Origin: an uncultured Actinomycetes bacterium
GTDB lineage: Bacteria; Actinomycetota; Actinomycetes; Nanopelagicales; Nanopelagicaceae
DNA: 5,542 nt
Direction: 5' to 3'
Assembly: GCA_903839355.1 (NCBI GenBank)
Contig: CAIMBV010000112.1
Location: 1 to 5,542 of the forward strand
Part shown: in pieces, positions 1 to 5,542 of the stretch
Numbering within the stretch: the stretch's first letter is position 1
Layout of the letters: every line of letters begins with the position of its first letter
Notes under the pieces: generated by a model
Told to the model about the DNA's origin: nothing
Databases searched by the model: none
Seen by the model: the letters and a program-made list of their open reading frames with translations, nothing else
Translations under genes and position numbers: made by a program

Positions 1-259
1 CGATCGACTTGATCTTTGCCTCAAAACCTTCAGGCATATGCGTGATTGTTTCGGTGTAAATACCTTCATCATTAAATTGCGGAACGTGAATCAAAATTTC
101 GCCATTTTGACGATTAAGGACGGCGCGACCCTGTGGCATGGCACCGGGCAACTCTGCATAACCTTCAGTAACGGTCTGCTCGATCGAATTAATGAGTTTT
201 TCGAGAGGGATACCCTTCTCGACCGTCATCGCTAATAGAGCGTCAACATCAACACTCAT
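1..259 (-). CDS. nusA: Transcription termination/antitermination factor NusA, N-terminal part (3' end outside window)
   Basis: NusA binds RNA polymerase and modulates pausing, intrinsic termination and antitermination in the cytoplasm. Only the first 86 residues are present; the gene continues past the left edge, so the S1 and KH RNA-binding domains cannot be seen. The visible part corresponds to the N-terminal polymerase-binding domain: a first helix with VDALLAMTVEKGIPLEKL, then the typical pattern SIEQTVTEGY (residues 25-34), then a strand-rich segment ending in the PEGF motif (residues 76-79) that actinobacterial NusA proteins share. The ATG overlaps the rimP stop codon by one base (TAATG), and an AAGGG Shine-Dalgarno lies 9 nt upstream inside rimP. 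Both support this start and suggest translational coupling. Position directly after rimP is the near-universal bacterial order and strengthens the call. The sequence is somewhat divergent, so the identification rests on motifs plus synteny. Confidence 0.88.
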   Translation of the reverse strand, partial: MSVDVDALLAMTVEKGIPLEKLINSIEQTVTEGYAELPGAMPQGRAVLNRQNGEILIHVPQFNDEGIYTETITHMPEGFEAKIKSI

Positions 260-711
260 TACGCATCACCCTTCTTGAGGGATTTAAACTCTATTTCAAC
301 GTGAGCCTTTGCAATCTCGGTGAGAGGAATAACATCCTCATCAATAGCGATATCCGCATCGCTGAGGTCGCCAATACGACCTTTAACTAATTTGCCATTG
401 TGGAGCAAGATAGTTGCAAGTCGTCCCTGATTCTTGCGCCAGTGTCGCGGCAGTGTTAGCGGGCGATCAATACCTGGAGAACTGACCTCTAAGGTAAATG
501 GGGTCTCACCGAGTTCAGGTAAGTTTTCTAGGATTTCGGAAATTTCTTTGGTTACACCTGTGACTTGATCAAGATTGAGGTGAGTATCGCTATCAACAAT
601 AACGGTAAGAGTGGTGGGTGAACCACCAGTCAAGGTGACCTCTTCCAAGTAGATGCCAGATGCCTCAATTATTGGCTTGATTGCTTCTGTTACAGCCTCG
701 ACAACACTCAT
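259..711 (-). CDS. rimP: Ribosome maturation factor RimP
   Basis: RimP is a cytoplasmic assembly factor needed for maturation of the 30S ribosomal subunit. The 150-residue length is typical. The N-terminal alpha/beta domain (about residues 1-80) contains the family pattern in which a strand (TTLTVIVDSD, 33-42) is followed by a helix after NLDQVTGVTKEISEIL. The diagnostic motif EVSSPGIDRPL is at residues 75-85 and is followed by the basic HWRKNQGR segment (90-97), which leads into the C-terminal SH3-like barrel (about 95-145). The ATG at 711 has a purine-rich AAGAGAG 6 nt upstream. The gene lies 21 nt after the permease stop and overlaps nusA by one base, as expected for the rimP-nusA pair. 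No residue of the core motif is missing. Confidence 0.96.
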   Translation of the reverse strand: MSVVEAVTEAIKPIIEASGIYLEEVTLTGGSPTTLTVIVDSDTHLNLDQVTGVTKEISEILENLPELGETPFTLEVSSPGIDRPLTLPRHWRKNQGRLATILLHNGKLVKGRIGDLSDADIAIDEDVIPLTEIAKAHVEIEFKSLKKGDA

Positions 712-717
712 AACTGG

Positions 718-724
718 CTCTCTT
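718..724 (-). promoter_or_regulatory. Ribosome binding site of rimP
   Basis: The sense strand reads AAGAGAG here, 6 nt before the rimP ATG. It is an imperfect but well-spaced Shine-Dalgarno in the short gap after the permease gene, so rimP can probably initiate on its own and need not depend on readthrough from the preceding stop. Confidence 0.6.
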
Positions 725-732
725 TCCGCTAT

Positions 733-1500
733 TTAGTTATAGATCCAATCATAACTCAACTTAGCAATGAGAGCCGCCACGACCAGTAGGAAGATCCTTC
801 GCACTAACGGGGAGCCACCGCGTATGGCGAGCCTAGATCCAATAAGAGCGCCCGTTACATTTGCAAAAGCCAGAGCTAAGCCAAGGCGCCACCAGATATG
901 ACCGGTGAGTTGGAAGGTAACGATGGCACCAAAATTTGTAGCGATATTCACTAACTTTGCGGTAGCACTCGCTTTGAGAAATTCATAACCAACGACGATG
1001 ACAAGTAAGAAAACAAGAAAAGTTCCTGTACCAGGACCAAAGAGACCATCGTAAAAACCAATTAATAAACCACAACCTGCAACAATCCAGAGTCTGGTCT
1101 TATGGGTATATCGCAAACGCTCATCAAGCCCCAGATTTGGTTTGCGCCAGGTGTAGATACCTACAAGTACCAAGAGAGTCAGTATTAGGGGGTGAAATAC
1201 TTTTGTGGGAAAGTGTGAGGCAAGTTTTGCTCCGGCAACCGAACCTATAAGTGCTGGCAAGGCCATTGAAACAGTGAGATGGAGATCTGGTCGGACTTTC
1301 TTGAAGTAATTCGCCGCAGCGCTTGAGGTTCCAAAGATCGAAGGAATCTTATTCGTTCCTAAAATCATGGGGATGGGTTTATTAGATATTCCGATTAATA
1401 GCGCGGGAAGTTGAACCAACCCTCCCCCTCCGGCAACTGCATCAACAAAACCAGCAAAGCCAGAGGCCAATGCTAGGAATAGAAATGTAAGAACTGACAT
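733..1500 (-). CDS. TSUP-family (TauE/SafE) membrane permease, YfcA-like
   Basis: This is an integral membrane protein of the TSUP (sulfite exporter TauE/SafE) family. Members move small anions or sulfur compounds such as sulfite, sulfoacetate or thiosulfate; the substrate here cannot be read from sequence. The 255 residues are almost wholly hydrophobic, with about seven to eight membrane segments and a short basic loop (about 118-136). The family's internal duplication is visible: GFVDAVAGGGGLVQLPAL (17-34) opens the first half and GFYDGLFGPGTGTFLVFL (148-165) the second. Each is followed by a polar motif, TNKIPSIFGTSSA (49-61) and TAKLVNIATNFGA (180-192). The pattern is closest to E. coli YfcA, whose function is poorly defined. 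The start lies 3 nt after the proS stop, and I see no Shine-Dalgarno in the preceding 20 nt, so translation is probably coupled to proS. It separates proS from rimP, where a transporter is not usually expected. Confidence 0.9.
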   Translation of the reverse strand: MSVLTFLFLALASGFAGFVDAVAGGGGLVQLPALLIGISNKPIPMILGTNKIPSIFGTSSAAANYFKKVRPDLHLTVSMALPALIGSVAGAKLASHFPTKVFHPLILTLLVLVGIYTWRKPNLGLDERLRYTHKTRLWIVAGCGLLIGFYDGLFGPGTGTFLVFLLVIVVGYEFLKASATAKLVNIATNFGAIVTFQLTGHIWWRLGLALAFANVTGALIGSRLAIRGGSPLVRRIFLLVVAALIAKLSYDWIYN

Positions 1501-1503
1501 GAA

Positions 1504-3228
1504 CTAATTGATTGCGTTAAGAATTTCTGCAACTGCAGAATCTGCAGCAAATTCCACTTTGGAGCCAGTGCTACGAACGCGGAATTCAATCTTGCCTTCT
1601 GCTAAAGATTTTCCAACAATCACGATATATGGAATACCAATTAACTCTGCATCTTTAAATTTAACGCCAGCACTAGCATCACGCCGATCATCAAAAAGAA
1701 CTGTAAGGCCAGCTTCCTCTAAATCGCTCGCTAACTTTTCAGCAAAGCTAAAGATGGAATCATCCTTACCCGCGGCTACTAAATGAATTTCTGCAGGAGC
1801 GATCTCACGAGGCCAGTTGAGTCCGAGCTCGTCATAACTCTGTTCTGCAATAGCAGCCACGGCGCGAGATACGCCGATTCCATAGGAGCCCATTGTGACA
1901 ACCTGCGACTTACCATTTTGATCTAAAACAGTCAGCCCAAGTGCTTGGGCATATTTTCGACCCAATTGGAAGATATGGCCAATCTCAATAGCGCGGTCAA
2001 TGACTACTGGGGTGTCGCATTGTGGGCAAGGATCTCCCGCCTTAACTTCCGCCGCTTCAACAAAGGCGATCACATTAAAGTCTCGGCCATGTGTTACAAA
2101 GCGAGCGTGCTTCTCGCGGAAATTGGCACCAGTAATCCAATGTGAACCAATAACGATCCGTGGATCGGCGTAGACCTTGATTCCAAGACGTTCTGCATCT
2201 TGTGGACCTACGTAGCCCTTTACGAGGCCAGGGAATTTGGCAAAATCTTCATCTTCAAAGAGTCGTAGATCTTGTACTCCAGCTAGGTTTGCACCTACGC
2301 GCTTTAAATCAACTTCGCGATCACCAGGGACCAGAATCGAGATCGCTTCACCATCTGCCATCAGAAGAACATTCTTCAAAGTATCGGCTCCGGTGATCTG
2401 CTCGCCGTAACGCGAATTAACCAGCTCTACCAATGAGTCGATCGTTGGGGTATTTGGTGAGTCAAAAACTTCCAGCGGAGGCGGAGTCGATCCGGAGTAA
2501 GCAGCGACCTTGGTCACCATGGCTTCGACATTTGCGGCATAACCGCATGACTCGCAGAGAACGTATGTGTCCTCACCGGTTGGGCAAGGGGCTAGAAATT
2601 CCTCAGACTTTGAGCCGCCCATCGCACCTGACATGGCAGAGACGATGTTGAACTTCAGGCCCAAGCGATTAAATGTTTGGATATACGCCTCGCGGTGGCG
2701 TTGATAGGAGGCCTCGAGGCCGGCGTCATCAATATCGAAGGAGTAAGAATCTTTCATCACAAATTCGCGGCCGCGGATGATTCCACTGCGCGGGCGTGGT
2801 TCATCGCGGAACTTAGTCTGAATTTGGTAGATCGATAGAGGGAGATCTTTGTATGAGGAGAATTCACCCTTGACCATCAGGGTGAACATCTCTTCATGTG
2901 TTGGACCTAGTAAATAATCATTGCCCTTACGGTCTTTCAAACGAAAGAGATCGGGGCCGTATTCAGTCCAGCGATTGGTCTCTTCATATGGCTCGCGGGG
3001 CAAGAGTGAGGGAAAGTGAACCTCTTGGAAACCGGCCTTATCCATCTCGTCCCGGATGACCTTTTCGATATTTCGATAGGTGCGATATCCCAATGGGAGC
3101 CATGAGTAGATTCCGGCGGCAACGCGGCGAACGTATCCAGCCCGAACGAGGAGACGATGGCTCGCTACCTCAGCATCGGCAGGGTCATCGCGCAGAGTGC
3201 GCAGCAATAAGGTCGACATTCGCAACAT
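1504..3228 (-). CDS. proS: Prolyl-tRNA synthetase, bacterial type with editing domain
   Basis: This cytoplasmic class II synthetase charges tRNA-Pro with proline. The 574 residues match the long bacterial form. The class II catalytic core has GPTHEEMFT (108-116), motif 2 at RDEPRPRSGIIRGREF (141-156) and motif 3 at GSYGIGVSRAVAAIAEQ (447-463). The inserted editing (INS, YbaK-like) domain occupies roughly 230-395 and includes TLKNVLL, whose Lys285 appears to align with the E. coli editing lysine, suggesting mischarged Ala-tRNA-Pro can be cleared. The C-terminal anticodon-binding domain starts near 478 and contains FDDRRDASAGVKFKDAELIG (512-531). Two CxxC pairs (Cys225/228 and Cys401/404) flank the INS domain. 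The start at 3228 is preferred over Met4 because AAGG lies 7 nt upstream and the N-terminus MLRMS parallels the mycobacterial protein. The gene follows ispG by 28 nt and is followed 3 nt later by the permease. Confidence 0.98.
   Translation of the reverse strand: MLRMSTLLLRTLRDDPADAEVASHRLLVRAGYVRRVAAGIYSWLPLGYRTYRNIEKVIRDEMDKAGFQEVHFPSLLPREPYEETNRWTEYGPDLFRLKDRKGNDYLLGPTHEEMFTLMVKGEFSSYKDLPLSIYQIQTKFRDEPRPRSGIIRGREFVMKDSYSFDIDDAGLEASYQRHREAYIQTFNRLGLKFNIVSAMSGAMGGSKSEEFLAPCPTGEDTYVLCESCGYAANVEAMVTKVAAYSGSTPPPLEVFDSPNTPTIDSLVELVNSRYGEQITGADTLKNVLLMADGEAISILVPGDREVDLKRVGANLAGVQDLRLFEDEDFAKFPGLVKGYVGPQDAERLGIKVYADPRIVIGSHWITGANFREKHARFVTHGRDFNVIAFVEAAEVKAGDPCPQCDTPVVIDRAIEIGHIFQLGRKYAQALGLTVLDQNGKSQVVTMGSYGIGVSRAVAAIAEQSYDELGLNWPREIAPAEIHLVAAGKDDSIFSFAEKLASDLEEAGLTVLFDDRRDASAGVKFKDAELIGIPYIVIVGKSLAEGKIEFRVRSTGSKVEFAADSAVAEILNAIN
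1521..1554 (-). other. Predicted RNA hairpin at the 3' end of proS
   Basis: On the sense strand GAATTT(G)CTGCA can pair with TGCAGAAATTC, giving an 11-bp stem with one bulged G and an 11-nt loop that itself contains the palindrome CTGCAG. It lies within the last codons of proS, ends 14 nt before the stop codon and 20 nt before the permease ATG. No run of U follows, so it is not a standard intrinsic terminator. It may affect coupling or RNA processing, or it may simply follow from the alanine (GCA) and glutamate codons there. I only paired it by eye. Confidence 0.4.
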
Positions 3229-3233
3229 GCGAG

Positions 3234-3258
3234 AACCTTATCTGAGGCAATAAGGGTT
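3234..3258 (-). promoter_or_regulatory. Small hairpin enclosing the proS ribosome binding site
   Basis: On the sense strand AACC(C)TTAT pairs with ATAAGGTT, an 8-bp stem with one bulged C and an 8-nt loop. The 3' arm holds the proS Shine-Dalgarno AAGG (3236-3239), 7 nt from the start codon. The first two bases of the 5' arm are the last two bases of the ispG TAA. A ribosome terminating on ispG would be expected to open the stem, so coupling of proS to ispG translation is a reasonable inference. Stability is modest and was not computed. Confidence 0.4.
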
Positions 3259-4408
3259 ATAGACCGTTGACTGTTGGTGTGCCAGAGGTGACGCCCGCGG
3301 CAGCCATTTCATCTGCTAAACGATTGGCCTCAAAGATCAGAGTTTCTACGATCTCTGACTCGGGGACGGTCTTGATGACCTCGCCCTTTACGAAGATCTG
3401 ACCCTTGCCATTGCCTGATGCAACGCCGAGATCTGCCTCGCGAGCTTCACCGGGACCATTGACCACGCAACCCATGACAGCCACGCGAAGTGGCACGGTC
3501 ATACCTTGCAATCCTGCCTGAACCTTCTCGGCTAGTGAGTAAACATCTACTTGAGCACGGCCACAGGAAGGGCAGGAGACGATCTCGAGTTTTCGTTGAC
3601 GCAGGTTGAGAGATTCGAGAATAGAGATTCCAACTTTAACTTCTTCGACAGGAGGGGCTGAGAGCGAGACGCGAATCGTGTCGCCGATTCCCTCCGCCAA
3701 CAAAATTCCAAAGGCTGTTGCAGACTTGATGGTGCCTTGGAAGATAGGACCAGCTTCAGTCACGCCTAGGTGCAATGGGTAATCGCATTGTGCCGCCAAG
3801 AGGCGATAGGCCTTCACCATAGTTACTGGGTCATGGTGTTTAACCGAGATCTTGATATCTGAAAAACCATGTTCTTCGAAGAGCGATGCTTCCCACAAGG
3901 CAGACTCCGCTAGCGCCTCTGGAGTTGCCTTGCCGTACTTGGCCAGAAGTCGTGGGTCGAGCGATCCAGCGTTCACGCCGATGCGGATCGGAATACCAGC
4001 ATCACCCGCCGCCTTAGCAACTTCCTTAACCTTGTCATCAAATTGCTTGATATTGCCGGGATTGACGCGAACTGCAGCGCAGCCAGCGTCGATCGCGGCA
4101 AAGATGTACTTAGGTTGGAAGTGGATATCTGCAATAACGGGGATCTGCGACTTCTTGGCGATCGCCTTAAGGGCATCTGCATCGTCCTGGCTTGGCACAG
4201 CAACTCGAACGATCTGGCATCCCGAAGCGGTGAGCTCGGCAATCTGCTGCAAGGTGGCATTTACATCTGAAGTCAGGGTCGTGCACATCGACTGCACGCT
4301 CACTGGGGCATCGCCTCCAACAAGAACGCTACCTACTTTGAGCTGCTTGCTCTTTCGGCGAGGGGCTAAAACTGGGAGTGGGGCTGATGGAATTCCAAGA
4401 TCGACCAT
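3257..4408 (-). CDS. ispG: 4-hydroxy-3-methylbut-2-enyl diphosphate synthase (GcpE)
   Basis: IspG is the cytoplasmic [4Fe-4S] enzyme that reductively converts methylerythritol cyclodiphosphate to HMBPP, the penultimate step of the MEP isoprenoid pathway. Numbering from the ATG at 4408 gives 383 residues, the usual length for the two-domain bacterial form. The N-terminal TIM-barrel (about 20-260) includes [10 protein letters not shown] (35-44), VIADIHFQP (91-99), RVNPGNI (114-120) and [10 protein letters not shown] (142-151). The C-terminal cluster domain has SCPSCGR with Cys279 and Cys282, Cys314 in [17 protein letters not shown], and the fourth ligand candidate Glu321, all intact. An in-frame TTG at 4426 would add six residues, but homologues begin at the MVDLGIP-like position and GAGG lies 12 nt before the ATG, so I chose the ATG. 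It follows the protease gene by 19 nt and precedes proS by 28 nt, as in actinobacteria, where the MEP gene dxr usually lies just upstream. Confidence 0.97.
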   Translation of the reverse strand: MVDLGIPSAPLPVLAPRRKSKQLKVGSVLVGGDAPVSVQSMCTTLTSDVNATLQQIAELTASGCQIVRVAVPSQDDADALKAIAKKSQIPVIADIHFQPKYIFAAIDAGCAAVRVNPGNIKQFDDKVKEVAKAAGDAGIPIRIGVNAGSLDPRLLAKYGKATPEALAESALWEASLFEEHGFSDIKISVKHHDPVTMVKAYRLLAAQCDYPLHLGVTEAGPIFQGTIKSATAFGILLAEGIGDTIRVSLSAPPVEEVKVGISILESLNLRQRKLEIVSCPSCGRAQVDVYSLAEKVQAGLQGMTVPLRVAVMGCVVNGPGEAREADLGVASGNGKGQIFVKGEVIKTVPESEIVETLIFEANRLADEMAAAGVTSGTPTVNGL

Positions 4409-4420
4409 GGCTTTATTCTG

Positions 4421-4440
4421 CCTCAATTTAGAGATTGAAG
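4421..4440 (-). promoter_or_regulatory. Small hairpin at the rseP-ispG junction containing the ispG Shine-Dalgarno
   Basis: On the sense strand CTTCAAT pairs with ATTGAGG, a 7-bp stem that includes one G-T(U) wobble, around a 6-nt loop. The loop carries the protease gene's TAA stop codon, and the 3' arm carries GAGG, the best ribosome binding site for the ispG ATG 12 nt downstream. The arrangement resembles the ispG-proS junction and would fit translational coupling. The stem is AT-rich and may be marginal. Confidence 0.33.
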
Positions 4441-5542
4441 TGAACTGGATTGAAGATATCGGCTGCGAGCAGCATCAATGAGAGGCCAACCAGGAAAATA
4501 AATACAACTGCGGTCAGCGGCATCAATTTCTCTAGCGCAATTGGGGCAGGAGCCGGGCGTCCCCGTCTGCGGGCGCTCGATCTGCGAATTCCATCAATGA
4601 TGGCAATTGCCATATGGCCTCCATCTAGCGGAAGCAGAGGCAATAAGTTGAAGATTCCCACAAATATGTTAAGGCTGGCGATTATCAGCAGGAAGGTCTC
4701 GAGCTTATCTCCGAAGCTAAGGGCTCGATCGCTTGCAGTAGCAGCAGTTGCTTGCGCAACCCCAACAACTCCTACAAGTCCATTGGCATCTCGCTTAGCA
4801 CCAAGAAAAGTCTGCCGAAAAAGGGTCGGGACTTTGCTGGGAAGTGTGACCAAAGATTTAATGGAGGTAGAGAAGAAATTAGATCCAAGCGACCAGGTGT
4901 CATGAAGTGAGGTCACAACGCCTTCGCGTTGCAGCCCGATCTTGCTAATAATTCCGAGCATCCCGTAACTCTTGCCCGAAACGGTGACCTGCTTTGGCAT
5001 TACAACTAATGTCATCAATTGGCCTGATCGATTAATTTTGAGAGTCAGGTCTTTTCCGGCTGAATTGCGAATGATTTGGACATCGCTACTCCAGTCGTTC
5101 ACAACCTTGCCGTTGATAGAGAGAATTCGATCCCCAGGGAGAAGTCCAGCGCTCTTGGCTGGAGAAGTGGTGGCGCCCGCCGTACATGCGCTGGAGGTCG
5201 CGCTGGTATTGATACATGGCAAGACTTGGTCAATTACGGGCAGGGTAGTTGAAACACCAATCCCAAAAAAGATTACAAATAAGAGGAAGAATCCAATAAT
5301 AAAGTGGCTTACGGAACCCGCGCCAAGGACTACTAACCTGCGTGGTGCAGAGGCTTTAACGAATGCTCGTGACTCATCTTCTGGACTCAATTCTTCTTCG
5401 GTGGACATTCCGACGATGCGGCAGTAACCGCCAGCAGGAATCGCTTTTACTCCAAATTCAGTTTCACCACGAGTAAAGGACCAGATCTTGTAACCAAAAC
5501 CTAAGAAGAATTCGGTGACCTTCATTCCAAATTTCTTGGCAA
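4428..5542 (-). CDS. rseP: Site-2 intramembrane zinc metalloprotease (RseP/Rip1-like, M50), 5' end outside window
   Basis: This membrane-embedded protease cuts transmembrane segments; in related bacteria the substrates are anti-sigma factors and other membrane proteins. About 370 residues are present, beginning with AKKFG just before the ATG at 5525. That internal Met is not the start: the reading frame is open to the edge, and the zinc-binding HExxH helix that normally precedes [12 protein letters not shown] must lie outside. Numbering from that Met: [15 protein letters not shown] (20-34), a transmembrane helix near 63-92, an extracytoplasmic PDZ domain around 118-180 containing [10 protein letters not shown], and the conserved [12 protein letters not shown] segment (293-304), whose Asp301 is the third zinc ligand of the family. 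A basic, proline-rich loop (313-328) and a last helix (about 336-355) follow. It is closest in layout to mycobacterial Rip1. Only the left part of the active site can be confirmed here. The stop is 19 nt before the ispG ATG. Confidence 0.94.
   Translation of the reverse strand, partial: AKKFGMKVTEFFLGFGYKIWSFTRGETEFGVKAIPAGGYCRIVGMSTEEELSPEDESRAFVKASAPRRLVVLGAGSVSHFIIGFFLLFVIFFGIGVSTTLPVIDQVLPCINTSATSSACTAGATTSPAKSAGLLPGDRILSINGKVVNDWSSDVQIIRNSAGKDLTLKINRSGQLMTLVVMPKQVTVSGKSYGMLGIISKIGLQREGVVTSLHDTWSLGSNFFSTSIKSLVTLPSKVPTLFRQTFLGAKRDANGLVGVVGVAQATAATASDRALSFGDKLETFLLIIASLNIFVGIFNLLPLLPLDGGHMAIAIIDGIRRSSARRRGRPAPAPIALEKLMPLTAVVFIFLVGLSLMLLAADIFNPVHFNL

Noticed and set aside
38..235. A 65-codon plus-strand open frame at the left edge
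   Set aside because: It is antisense to the nusA N-terminus, which is supported by its overlap with rimP, its SD and family motifs.
748..753. TATGAT on the minus strand 37 nt before the rimP start, resembling a -10 box
   Set aside because: It lies inside the permease coding end and I find no matching -35 element at 16-18 nt spacing. One hexamer match is expected by chance.
1521..1554. The hairpin at the end of proS as an intrinsic terminator
   Set aside because: The stem is only partly GC-rich, lies within coding sequence and is not followed by a U run on either strand.
3260..3267. TATAAC near the ispG stop as a possible -10 of a proS promoter
   Set aside because: No -35 element at a suitable distance, and most of it is ispG coding and stop sequence. 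Co-transcription with ispG is simpler.
4424..4426. TTG as the ispG start, leaving a 1-nt gap after the protease stop
   Set aside because: The six extra residues are not found in homologues as I recall them, no SD precedes it at good spacing, and the ATG at 4408 aligns with the known N-terminus.
3852..4481. A 209-codon open frame on the plus strand opposite ispG
   Set aside because: It is antisense to a highly conserved gene with intact Fe-S motifs, its translation resembles no family I know, and it has no ribosome binding site context. It is a by-product of codon bias.
4450..5427. Two plus-strand open frames of 151 codons each, opposite the site-2 protease gene
   Set aside because: Both lie entirely antisense to recognisable protease sequence including the PDZ and LDG regions, with low-complexity basic and Ser/Thr-rich translations.
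5523..5525. ATG as the true start of the protease gene
   Set aside because: The frame is open upstream and reads AKKFG, the conserved lead-in after the HExxH helix. Starting here would remove the zinc site, so the gene must begin outside the window.

Overview
The window is one uninterrupted minus-strand gene cluster. It looks like part of the core chromosome of a low- to mid-GC, streamlined actinobacterium, and the proteins closely resemble actinobacterial versions. IspG and prolyl-tRNA synthetase can be read almost residue by residue against the mycobacterial proteins as I remember them. The order rseP (site-2 protease), ispG, proS, rimP, nusA is the classic actinobacterial arrangement. The modest GC content, very short gaps and absence of the extra genes usually found between these members suggest a small-genome lineage such as the freshwater acI group (Nanopelagicales). 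That placement is inferred from memory and not tested.

Layout in transcription order, from high to low coordinates: a 5'-truncated intramembrane metalloprotease (4428-5542, running off the right edge); ispG, a late enzyme of the MEP isoprenoid pathway (3257-4408); proS (1504-3228); a TSUP-family (TauE/SafE, YfcA-like) membrane permease (733-1500); rimP, for 30S subunit maturation (259-711); and the first 86 codons of nusA (1-259, running off the left edge). Gaps between genes are 19, 28, 3 and 21 nt, and rimP/nusA overlap by one base (TAATG). I see no convincing internal terminator or promoter, so the genes probably form one polycistronic unit. There is no gene-free stretch longer than about 30 bases.

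Functionally the cluster joins envelope proteolysis, isoprenoid precursor synthesis, tRNA charging, ribosome assembly and transcription elongation control. Such housekeeping genes are commonly linked in this phylum. The one unexpected member is the permease between proS and rimP. The least explained sequence detail is a set of small RNA hairpins at gene junctions, several of which include the downstream Shine-Dalgarno sequence. I found no mobile element, CRISPR array, RNA gene, defence system or other sign of a new system, and I regard this as an ordinary chromosomal region.
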